Source of the DNA: Alphaproteobacteria bacterium PA4 | GTDB taxonomy: Bacteria > Pseudomonadota > Alphaproteobacteria > Sphingomonadales > Sphingomonadaceae | Direction: 5' to 3' | NCBI GenBank assembly: GCA_002256005.1 | Contig: NKIQ01000024.1 | Location: forward strand, 1 to 43,937 | Length of the DNA: 43,937 nucleotides | Shown here: positions 7,553 to 14,839 of the stretch, in pieces | Position numbering within the stretch: position 1 is the stretch's first letter | Layout of the letters: each line of letters starts with the position of its first letter | Translations under genes and position numbers: made by a program | The notes under the pieces: generated by a model | Database searches by the model: none | What the model saw: the letters and a program-made list of their open reading frames with translations, nothing else | What the model was told of the DNA's origin: nothing

Positions 7553-8977
7553 ATGATGCGCGTACCCGAAACTTCGCTGCTGTTGTCGCCCGCAGTGATG
7601 GCACCGGACGATCATCGCGGCGTCACCCCTTTGCAAGCGCCCATGCCAGACCCTATGGACAGCGCCATGCGCCGAGCTTCGTCCAGCCCCGTGATCGGCC
7701 TGTTGTTTCCGCCGCCGGAGCCGGCGGCCGATCTGATCGTCGCCGGCATCACCGTGCTGGAACGCCAGACCCGGCAGTTGCGCCACGCCGGCGTCGGCCG
7801 CATCATCATCGTCGATCCGGTGCCGTTGCAACCGTTGCCCGCCGGCACCGAAACCCGGCGCAGCGCCGAGCTGGCCGCCGCGGTGCCCGCCGATGCCCGT
7901 GTCATCATCCTGGCCCCCGGCCTTGTCATCGACGAACGCGCCATTGCCGCCATGCTGGCGAGCGAGGGTGCCGCACTGCTGGTGTCGCCCGGCAATGGCA
8001 CAGCGGCATCCGGAGTGGAGCGGCTCGATGCCAACACACTCGCCACCGGCATCATGCTGGCACCGGGCGAGATGGTGCGCGGTGTTGCGGCCAACATCGG
8101 TGACTGGGACCTGCATTCGACGCTGCTGCGCACATTGGCGCCAGAGGCCATGCGCATCGCCTTTGCCGCCCTGCCGCTCTACGCCCCGGCGCGGCGTCGC
8201 GCCGTGCCGATGCTCTGGGCACGGCCGCAGGATGCGGCTGCGGCGCACGCCGCCGGTGCCGCCATCATCGCCGCGGCGCAAAAGGGCTGCCTCGACTGGC
8301 CGGCACGCTTCCTGCACCCCTGGCCCGAGGATGCGCTGGTGCGGCTGCTGGCGCCAACGCGGGTGACGCCGAACATGGTGACGGCGGCAACCGGCGTCAT
8401 CGGCATCATCGCCGGCGTCGCCTTTGCCTTGGGCTGGCTGTGGACCGGGCTGGTGCTGGCGCTGATCACCGGGCCGCTCGACGGTGTCGATGGCAAGCTG
8501 GCGCGGACCCGGGTGGAATTCTCGCGCTGGGGCGATCTCGAACATCTGGTCGACAAGCTGCTCGAATATGGCTGGTATCTGGCCCTGGCGTGGCATTTCG
8601 CGGTCACGCGCGATTCGGCGCTGCCCTGGGCGATTGCGACGCTGATCATCGTGCCGGCTGTGGCCGAAGCGGTACAGGGTGAATTTTTCCGTCGCATGAC
8701 CGGCGCCCAGCTCGACGATGCCGGGGTTACCGAACGCCGCATCCGGCTGGTCGCCGGGCGCCGCAATACCTTTTTGTGGACCTATCTCGGCTTTGCCGCC
8801 TTTGGCCTGTGGTTTCAAGGGTTTGTCATGCTGGCTGCCTATAGTGTCGTCACCACCGCCGTGGCGCAATGGCGCTTCTACAAGCGGCTGTCGGCCTATG
8901 GCCGTGACCATGGCGCACGGATTGCCGCAAACTATGCCGCAACCGGCTACACCTTCTTGCCCCCCGGCCCGCTGTAG
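7553..8977 (+). CDS. Nucleotidyltransferase-like/CDP-alcohol phosphatidyltransferase fusion protein
   Basis: A 474-residue protein with two parts. Residues about 46-260 look like a MobA-type nucleotidyltransferase fold (VLERQTRQLRHAGV), but the catalytic GxGTRL loop is absent, so this half is probably inactive. Residues about 265-460 form a membrane CDP-alcohol transferase domain. The architecture is like the archaeal/thermophile IPCT-DIPPS enzymes that join CDP-inositol to inositol-1-phosphate. The catalytic motif is incomplete: D310, D313, A317, R318 and G327 are present, but the third and fourth Asp positions are H331 and K335, with an Asp at 334. Genes for inositol-phosphate synthase and a nucleotidyltransferase follow. 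ATG 7553 has a weak upstream AAGAG; ATG 7520 is an alternative. Confidence 0.82.
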   Translation: MMRVPETSLLLSPAVMAPDDHRGVTPLQAPMPDPMDSAMRRASSSPVIGLLFPPPEPAADLIVAGITVLERQTRQLRHAGVGRIIIVDPVPLQPLPAGTETRRSAELAAAVPADARVIILAPGLVIDERAIAAMLASEGAALLVSPGNGTAASGVERLDANTLATGIMLAPGEMVRGVAANIGDWDLHSTLLRTLAPEAMRIAFAALPLYAPARRRAVPMLWARPQDAAAAHAAGAAIIAAAQKGCLDWPARFLHPWPEDALVRLLAPTRVTPNMVTAATGVIGIIAGVAFALGWLWTGLVLALITGPLDGVDGKLARTRVEFSRWGDLEHLVDKLLEYGWYLALAWHFAVTRDSALPWAIATLIIVPAVAEAVQGEFFRRMTGAQLDDAGVTERRIRLVAGRRNTFLWTYLGFAAFGLWFQGFVMLAAYSVVTTAVAQWRFYKRLSAYGRDHGARIAANYAATGYTFLPPGPL

Positions 8978-9048
8978 TCTAACTGCAACATTTGCAACCG
9001 GGGTCAGCGGTGCGCAACCCTGCGCCGCGTGAGAAGGAACCTTACACC

Positions 9049-10149
9049 ATGTCGTCCATTCCCGTCGCCATCGTTGGCGTTGGTAACTGTGCATCTTCGC
9101 TCGTCCAGGGCCTGTCCTATTACTCCAATGGCGGCTCCAACGACGAACAGGGGCTGATGCATTGGGAACTGGCCGGCTATCGGCCCAAGGACATCCAGAT
9201 CGTCGCCGCCTGGGACGTCGACGCCCGCAAGGTGGGCAAGGATGTCGGCAAGGCGATCTTTGAAAAGCCGAACAACACTGCGATTTTTTGCGATCATGTT
9301 GGTGATACCGGCGCGCTGGTGTCGATGGGCCGCATCCTCGATGGCGTGTCCGATCACATGAACGCCTATCCGGCCGATCGCCGCTTTGTCGTCGCCGATG
9401 CGCCGCAGGCCACCAAGGCATCGGTCGTTGAGGAACTGAAGCGCTCGGGCGCCCAGGTGATGACCAACTATCTGCCGGTGGGCAGCCAGGAAGCCACCGA
9501 ATTCTACGCCGATTGCGCAATCACCGCCGGTGTCGCCTTCGTCAACAACATCCCGGTGTTCATCGCCTCCAATCCCGATTGGGCCGAACGCTTCCGCGCC
9601 GCCGGCGTGCCGATCCTGGGTGACGACATCAAGGCGCAGCTGGGCGCCACCATCGTCCACCGCACGCTGACCGACCTGTTCGCCAAGCGCGGCGTGACGC
9701 TCGATCGCACCTATCAGCTCAACACCGGTGGCAACACCGACTTCCTCAACATGACCAACAAGGATCGGCTGGCGTCGAAGAAGACGTCGAAGACCGAAGC
9801 CGTGCAGTCGGTCGCCGCCCATCGCCTCGACGACGAGAACATCCATGTCGGCCCGTCCGACTATGTGGCGTGGCAGAACGACAACAAGGTCTGCTTCCTG
9901 CGCATGGAAGGCCGCATGTTCGGCGGGGTGCCGATGAACCTCGAAATGCGCCTGTCGGTGGAAGATTCGCCGAACAGCGCCGGTGTCGCCATCGACATGA
10001 TCCGCTGCGCCAAGGTCGCGCTCGATCGCGGTCTCGGCGGCCCGATCCTCACGCCGTCGTCGTATTTCTGCAAGCATCCGCCGGTGCAGATCACCGACGA
10101 TGAAGCCTTCACCCAGCTGGAAGCCTTCATCGCCGGCACCGCCAACTAA
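9049..10149 (+). CDS. ino1: Myo-inositol-1-phosphate synthase
   Basis: An NAD-dependent enzyme converting glucose-6-phosphate to 1L-myo-inositol-1-phosphate. The 366-residue length fits the short actinobacterial/archaeal type. The N-terminal Rossmann loop reads VGVGNCASSL, and there are conserved blocks with NYLPVGS, NNIPVFIAS, NTGGNTDFLN and the lysine-rich KKTSKTEAV segment of the active site. ATG 9049 has a GAGAAGGA Shine-Dalgarno about 10 bp upstream. It lies 71 bp after the CDP-alcohol transferase fusion gene and 82 bp before the nucleotidyltransferase gene, so it supplies inositol-1-phosphate to the same pathway (inference). Substrate identity is secure at family level. Confidence 0.95.
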   Translation: MSSIPVAIVGVGNCASSLVQGLSYYSNGGSNDEQGLMHWELAGYRPKDIQIVAAWDVDARKVGKDVGKAIFEKPNNTAIFCDHVGDTGALVSMGRILDGVSDHMNAYPADRRFVVADAPQATKASVVEELKRSGAQVMTNYLPVGSQEATEFYADCAITAGVAFVNNIPVFIASNPDWAERFRAAGVPILGDDIKAQLGATIVHRTLTDLFAKRGVTLDRTYQLNTGGNTDFLNMTNKDRLASKKTSKTEAVQSVAAHRLDDENIHVGPSDYVAWQNDNKVCFLRMEGRMFGGVPMNLEMRLSVEDSPNSAGVAIDMIRCAKVALDRGLGGPILTPSSYFCKHPPVQITDDEAFTQLEAFIAGTAN

Positions 10150-10156
10150 AGACCTT

Positions 10157-10197
10157 CTTCCCTCCCGCCTGCGGGAGGGGCCGGGGGTGGGCGTCCA
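10157..10197. repeat. Palindromic GC-rich intergenic repeat
   Basis: A CCCTCCCGCCTGCGGGAGGGG hairpin followed by CCGGGGGTGGG, a member of the CTCCCTCCCC...GGGGAGGGAG family seen throughout the window. It lies between ino1 and the nucleotidyltransferase gene, with no T-run, so termination is not implied. Confidence 0.7.
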
Positions 10198-10231
10198 CAG
10201 CACCTCACCCGGCGCACGGGGACGATAGCGA

Positions 10232-10945
10232 ATGCAAGCCATCATCCTGGCCGCCGGCATGGGCACACGGCTGCGCGCCGTGTCGCCGTCAAAGCCGCTG
10301 ACCATGGTCGCCGGCCAGCCGCTGCTGCACCGCATCCTGGCCAATCTGCGCGCCGCCGGCGTCACCCGACCGCTCGTCATCACCGGCTATCGCGGTGACG
10401 AGGTGGCGGCCGTCGCCCATGCCGCCGGCGCCGAAACCCTGCACAATCCGCATTGGGACCAGCCCAATGGCGTTTCGGTGCTTGCCGCTGCACCGCGACT
10501 CGAAGCGTCGGCGCTGCTGCTGATGGCTGATCACCTTGCCAGCCCCGGCGTCTATGCCACCGTCGCCGCGTCCGGCCGGCCCGATGCCGGCCTCGTCCTC
10601 GGCATCGATCGCCGCATGGGCCATCCCTGGGCCGATGAATCCGACGTCACCCGCGTTGCCACCCGGCAGGGCCGCATCACCGCCATCGGCAAGGCGATCA
10701 ATACCTATGACGCCCATGATTGCGGCGTGTTCCTGATCACCCCGGAACTGACGGACGCGTTGGCGCCGCTGCCGGCGCCGGGCCTGTCCGACGGCGTGCG
10801 CGCCCTGGCGGCGCGCGGCCGGGCGGCGGTGGTCGATATCTCGGAGCATGACTGGATCGACATCGACGATCCCCGCGCGCTCATGCTGGCGGAAGCCTGG
10901 GTGGGGCAGGTCGCAGCGCATGACGAACGGTCGCGCTGCCAATAA
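10232..10945 (+). CDS. Sugar-phosphate nucleotidyltransferase, probable inositol-1-phosphate cytidylyltransferase
   Basis: Transfers a nucleotide from NTP to a sugar phosphate. The N-terminal signature LAAGMGTRLRAVSPSKPL (from about residue 6) is the intact nucleotide-binding loop with its catalytic Arg and Lys. MADHL near residue 96 supplies the metal-binding Asp, and HDCGVFLI matches the product-site strand. At 237 residues it is a stand-alone catalytic domain without the C-terminal left-handed helix of GlmU. Its place after inositol-phosphate synthase, and beside a CDP-alcohol transferase whose own nucleotidyltransferase half lacks this loop, suggests that it makes CDP-inositol. The substrate is inference; other sugar phosphates are possible. 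Confidence 0.82.
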   Translation: MQAIILAAGMGTRLRAVSPSKPLTMVAGQPLLHRILANLRAAGVTRPLVITGYRGDEVAAVAHAAGAETLHNPHWDQPNGVSVLAAAPRLEASALLLMADHLASPGVYATVAASGRPDAGLVLGIDRRMGHPWADESDVTRVATRQGRITAIGKAINTYDAHDCGVFLITPELTDALAPLPAPGLSDGVRALAARGRAAVVDISEHDWIDIDDPRALMLAEAWVGQVAAHDERSRCQ

Positions 10946-11045
10946 AAATTCGCTACATCGCAATTGCCCGCTGCCGATTCCGGGCTTGCGTACAACAATG
11001 ATTTGCATAAATTCGATTGCGGGGTGCAATCGGAGCCATGATGTC

Positions 11046-13013
11046 ATGAATTGGTCGCTGGCGGCGGGCTTTTTACTATCGGCAACTGTCGCAACGGCGG
11101 CGCTTGCTGCCGATGATGCCGCCACGCGGTTCGGCGCTCGGCAGCGCATCGATCAGGCCAGCCTGTCGCCGGATGGCAAGACGGTGGCCTATGTGGTGCC
11201 CAAGGGGGGCCGCGGCTCCGCCGTCTATACGCTGTCGCTGGCCGAAGGTGCCAAGCCGGTGCAGGCCATGCAGGCCTCGGGCGATCCCGACCGCATCGGG
11301 TCGTGCCGCTGGGTATCGAATGCCCGGCTGGTCTGCCAGGCCTATGGCGTGGTCGGGGATCTGGAGGTGTTGCCGTTCAGTCGCTGGATTGCCGTCGATG
11401 CCAATGGCGGCAACATGCGCTCGCTCGGCCAGAAGGCCAACGCCTATACGCGCGGGATGATGCTGAGCGATGGCGATGTCATCGATCTGCTGCCGCAGGC
11501 CAATGGCTCGGTGCTGTTCGCGCGCACCTATCTGCCCGATGATCACACCGGATCGCGGGTGGGATCGGCCAAGGAAGGGCTGGGGGTCGACAGGATCGAT
11601 ACGGCGACCCTGGTCGCTTCCGTTGTCGAGCGGCCCCGCCTCAACACCCTGTCCTATCTCTCGGATGGCATCGGTCATGTCCGCATCATGGAACAGGCCG
11701 AAAAGGTCAGCAGCACCGGCTATGACAGCGGCGTCTTCACCTATCTCTATCGCGGCCCCGACGAACAGAATTGGCACAAGCTGACCAGCTATGACAGCAA
11801 CACCGGCGCCGGCTTCATCCCGCTGGCGGTCGATCCGGGCCGCAACATTGCCTATGGCCTGAAATCCAAGGATGGCCGCCGGGCGCTTTACGAAATCACC
11901 CTCGATGGCACCGCCACCGAAACCCTGGTCTTCGAGCGGCCGGATGTCGATGTGGATGGCGTGGTGCAGGTCGGCCGTCACGCCCGGGTGATCGGCGCGC
12001 GCTTCACCACCGATGTGCACAATGTCGCCTTTTTCGATCCGGCGATGCAGAAGATGCTGAAGGCGGTGAAGGCGGCAATCCCGGACCAGCCGATCGTCAG
12101 CATCGTCGACGCCAGCGAGGATGAATCGCGGCTGCTGTTCTGGGCCGGCAGCGACACCGACCCCGGCCTTTACTATCTGTTCGACAAGACCAGTCGCAAG
12201 CTCGACACGCTGGATATCGTGCGGCCGGAACTGGAAGGCCAGACGCTGGCCAGCGTCAAGGCCATCACCTATCCCGCCGCCGATGGCACGCCGATCCCGG
12301 CCTATCTCACCCTGCCGCCGGGCAGCAGCGGCAAGGGGCTGAAGGCCATCGTGCTGCCGCATGGCGGGCCGGCGGCGCGCGACGTCTGGGGGTTCGATTG
12401 GCTGTCGCAATTCTTTGCAGCGCAAGGCTATGCCGTGCTGCGCCCGAATTTCCGCGGCTCCAGCGGCTATGGCGACGCCTGGTTCAAGGACAATGGCTTC
12501 AAATCCTGGAAGATCGCCATTGGCGACGTCATCGATGGCGGCCGCTGGCTGGAACAACAGGGCATCGCGGCGCCGGGCCGGCTCGGCATCGTCGGCTGGT
12601 CCTATGGCGGCTATGCCGCGCTGCAGGCCGCCGCCACGGCACCCGACCTGTTCAAGGCGGTGGTGGCCATCGCCCCGGTCACTGACCTCGCCAAGCTGAA
12701 GGAGGACAGCCGCAACTTCACCAATTTCATCGTGACCAGCCGCTATATCGGCAGCGGCCCGCACATCAGCGAAGGCTCGCCGGCCAACAATGCCGCGCGC
12801 ATCAAGGCGCCAGTGCTGATGTTCCACGGCACGCTCGATCGCAACGTCTCGATTGCGCAGTCACGCACCATGCTGACCCAGCTGACCGCCGCAGGCGCCA
12901 GGCCCGAACTCGTGGTGTTCGACAAGCTCGACCATTATCTCGAGGATTCGCAGGTGCGGGCCGACATGCTGCGCAAGATCGACGGCTTCCTTGCCGCCAA
13001 TGGCGTCAAGTAG
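11046..13013 (+). CDS. Secreted S9 family peptidase (prolyl oligopeptidase-like)
   Basis: A 655-residue serine peptidase with a signal peptide (cleavage likely after the ALA at about residue 21), an N-terminal beta-propeller-like region and a C-terminal alpha/beta-hydrolase domain. The nucleophile elbow GWSYGGY gives S519, with D598 in HGTLDRNV and H630 in DKLDHYLE completing the triad. Such exported enzymes cleave short, often proline-containing peptides in the periplasm. ATG 11046 is preceded at 10 bp by GGAG. Directly before it is a small hairpin (GATTGC/GCAATC, 11015-11031) and a minimal ATG-ATG-TCA-TGA frame (11039) whose stop overlaps this start. The 3' end overlaps the convergent symporter gene by 8 bp. 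Confidence 0.93.
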   Translation: MNWSLAAGFLLSATVATAALAADDAATRFGARQRIDQASLSPDGKTVAYVVPKGGRGSAVYTLSLAEGAKPVQAMQASGDPDRIGSCRWVSNARLVCQAYGVVGDLEVLPFSRWIAVDANGGNMRSLGQKANAYTRGMMLSDGDVIDLLPQANGSVLFARTYLPDDHTGSRVGSAKEGLGVDRIDTATLVASVVERPRLNTLSYLSDGIGHVRIMEQAEKVSSTGYDSGVFTYLYRGPDEQNWHKLTSYDSNTGAGFIPLAVDPGRNIAYGLKSKDGRRALYEITLDGTATETLVFERPDVDVDGVVQVGRHARVIGARFTTDVHNVAFFDPAMQKMLKAVKAAIPDQPIVSIVDASEDESRLLFWAGSDTDPGLYYLFDKTSRKLDTLDIVRPELEGQTLASVKAITYPAADGTPIPAYLTLPPGSSGKGLKAIVLPHGGPAARDVWGFDWLSQFFAAQGYAVLRPNFRGSSGYGDAWFKDNGFKSWKIAIGDVIDGGRWLEQQGIAAPGRLGIVGWSYGGYAALQAAATAPDLFKAVVAIAPVTDLAKLKEDSRNFTNFIVTSRYIGSGPHISEGSPANNAARIKAPVLMFHGTLDRNVSIAQSRTMLTQLTAAGARPELVVFDKLDHYLEDSQVRADMLRKIDGFLAANGVK

Positions 13014-14448
13014 CAGCGCGAACGAACCGCGCCTCGCCGCCCAGCATCCGGTTCACCGCCAGCGCCACCGCGATGCAGGCGAGCAGGGTCACCAGCATCA
13101 GGTGAATGTAGTGCACCGGGGTCCACACCCAGGTGAACACCGCATACAGCCCGACGCCAAAGGCGATGGCGACCATCACGGCGCGGGCCTGCACGCCGGT
13201 GAACAGCAGCCCGACGATGAAGGCCGACAGGATCGGCATCGACAAGAGCCCGTTCAGCTGCTGGACGAGGTTGATGATCGAGGCGGTGCCGGCATAGACC
13301 GGCACCAGCACGATCGAGAGTGCAACGAAACCCACTGAAATCAGCGTGTTGAGCCGCCGCACATCCGGGCTGGCGTTGACATAGCTTTCGTGCAGATCGC
13401 AGACATAGAGCGTCGTCGTCGAATTGAGGATCGAGGTATAGTGCGTCAGCACCGCCGCGGTCATGAAGGCGGCAAAGGCGCCCGAGGCCCAGGCCGGCAG
13501 CACATGCGCGACGATCCGCCCATAGGTGGCGTCGCCGGTGGCGCCGAACAGCTTGAACGCCGCCACACCGGGCAGCACGACGATGGCCGGCACGATCAGG
13601 ATGCGGATGACGCCGGCGGCGAACACGCCCTTTTGCCCCTCGCGCAGATTGGGCGCGGCCATGGCGCGCTGGGTGATGGTCTGGTTGGTCGACCAGTAGA
13701 ACATCTGGATGAAGATCATGCCGGTCAGCAGCGTCGGCCAGGGGATGGGGCTGTCCGGCCCGCCGGCCATGCTCAGCCGCTCGGCCGGAATGCCGTCGAA
13801 ACTGAAGCCGATGGCAGACATGGCCAGCAGCATGACGGCGAGCGCGCTGCCCAGCACGCCGACGCCGGCGATGGTGTCATAGACCGCAACCGCGCGCAGG
13901 CCGCCGAGGATGGCATAGAGCGAGCCGGCGATACCGAGCACGGCCGCCAGCGGCAGCAGCGGTAGATCGACCCCCGACACGGTGCGCAGGAACAGTGCGC
14001 CGGTGTAAAGCGCGATGGGCAGATAGATGAAGACATTGCCGATGAGGAACAGCCCCGACACCAGCGCGCGCAGATGCTTCGAGCCATATTTCTTCTGCAA
14101 CAGCTCGGTCGTCGTCGTGCAATTGTTGCGATAATAGATCGGCAGGAAGATCAGCGCGAGCATGGCAAGGCCGGCGACCGCCGACAATTCCCACCAGGCC
14201 AGCAGCAGCATCTGGTTGCCGTTCATGCCGACCAGCTGCTCGGTCGACAGGTTGGTGAGTGTGATGGAGCCGGCGATGAACGGCCAGGTAAGCCCGCCGC
14301 CGGCCAGGAAGAATTCGCGGTTCGAATCGCTGCTGCGCCCGGTGGTTTCGCCCGCCGCGCGCGCCATGCGCCGCACCTGCCACCAGGTGGCCAGCGCCAT
14401 CGCCACGGTCAGCACCGCGAAGACGCCAATCTGTACGCTGTTCAACAC
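13006..14448 (-). CDS. Sodium/solute symporter (SSS family)
   Basis: An inner-membrane protein of about 480 residues with 13 or so hydrophobic helices, in the LeuT-fold SSS/SLC5 family that drives solute uptake with sodium. Family marks: FFLAGGGLTWPFIAGS in helix 1-2, NLSTEQLVGMNG, and a long FYWSTNQTITQR segment typical of the sugar-transporting SGLT-like branch. The substrate cannot be told. GTG at 14448 was chosen because a GGGGG Shine-Dalgarno lies just upstream; TTG 14475 would add nine residues. The neighbour across the stop is a secreted peptidase, but no operon links them. Confidence 0.9.
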   Translation of the reverse strand: MLNSVQIGVFAVLTVAMALATWWQVRRMARAAGETTGRSSDSNREFFLAGGGLTWPFIAGSITLTNLSTEQLVGMNGNQMLLLAWWELSAVAGLAMLALIFLPIYYRNNCTTTTELLQKKYGSKHLRALVSGLFLIGNVFIYLPIALYTGALFLRTVSGVDLPLLPLAAVLGIAGSLYAILGGLRAVAVYDTIAGVGVLGSALAVMLLAMSAIGFSFDGIPAERLSMAGGPDSPIPWPTLLTGMIFIQMFYWSTNQTITQRAMAAPNLREGQKGVFAAGVIRILIVPAIVVLPGVAAFKLFGATGDATYGRIVAHVLPAWASGAFAAFMTAAVLTHYTSILNSTTTLYVCDLHESYVNASPDVRRLNTLISVGFVALSIVLVPVYAGTASIINLVQQLNGLLSMPILSAFIVGLLFTGVQARAVMVAIAFGVGLYAVFTWVWTPVHYIHLMLVTLLACIAVALAVNRMLGGEARFVRAAT

Positions 14449-14531
14449 ATCCGCCCCCGGCCTGATTTCCAGCAACGTTGCATGCCGCCGCCCGCCGCGC
14501 TAGGTGCCCGACACCAGTCGCTGCGGCGCCG

Positions 14532-14607
14532 GGGCGATTAGCTCAGTTGGTAGAGCATCTCGTTTACACCGAGAGGGTCGGCGGTTCGAGCCCGTCATCG
14601 CCCACCA
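14532..14607 (+). tRNA. tRNA-Val (anticodon TAC)
   Basis: A complete 76-nt cloverleaf with the CCA encoded (14605-14607). The acceptor GGGCGAT pairs with ATCGCCC and the discriminator is A. The D-arm is GCTC/GAGC, the anticodon stem TCTCG/CGAGA has loop TTTACAC (anticodon TAC), and the T-loop is TTCGAGC. It lies between the divergent symporter and the TonB receptor gene. Confidence 0.97.
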
Positions 14608-14712
14608 TTTCCAGCAAACCGTTGAAAACAGACGTCAACGCCACCGTCGACCGGTGTTGCTGCAATGCAACAACGGCGCGGCATCTGTGCGTGTCACAAT
14701 GTCCCCACATCG

Positions 14713-14730
14713 CTGTAAAGAAACTGTCAC
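14713..14730 (+). promoter_or_regulatory. Candidate PHO box upstream of the TonB receptor
   Basis: CTGTAAAGAAACTGTCAC matches the PhoB consensus CTGTCATAWAWCTGTCAY at 15 of 18 positions. The two CTGT half-sites are exactly 11 bp apart, as PhoB requires. It is about 110 bp before the receptor ATG on the same strand. A good -10 is not evident by eye, so this is a candidate site only. Confidence 0.5.
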
Positions 14731-14839
14731 ATTTGACGCTCAAAGGGGCAGCATCGATTCGAGCCGGTATGCCATCGGTTCCTGAATATCTGCTGAATCT
14801 CGCAATCCGCGCCCGTCATCCAAAAAGGGGTCTCCCATC

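Noticed and set aside
10232-10945. GlmU or MobA identity for the nucleotidyltransferase
   Set aside because: No C-terminal left-handed helix domain and no molybdopterin context; the inositol-gene neighbourhood favours a sugar/inositol-phosphate substrate.
11039-11050. Three-codon upstream ORF (ATG-ATG-TCA-TGA) overlapping the S9 peptidase start
   Set aside because: The only GGAG is two bases from it but ten from the peptidase ATG, so it is unlikely to be translated.
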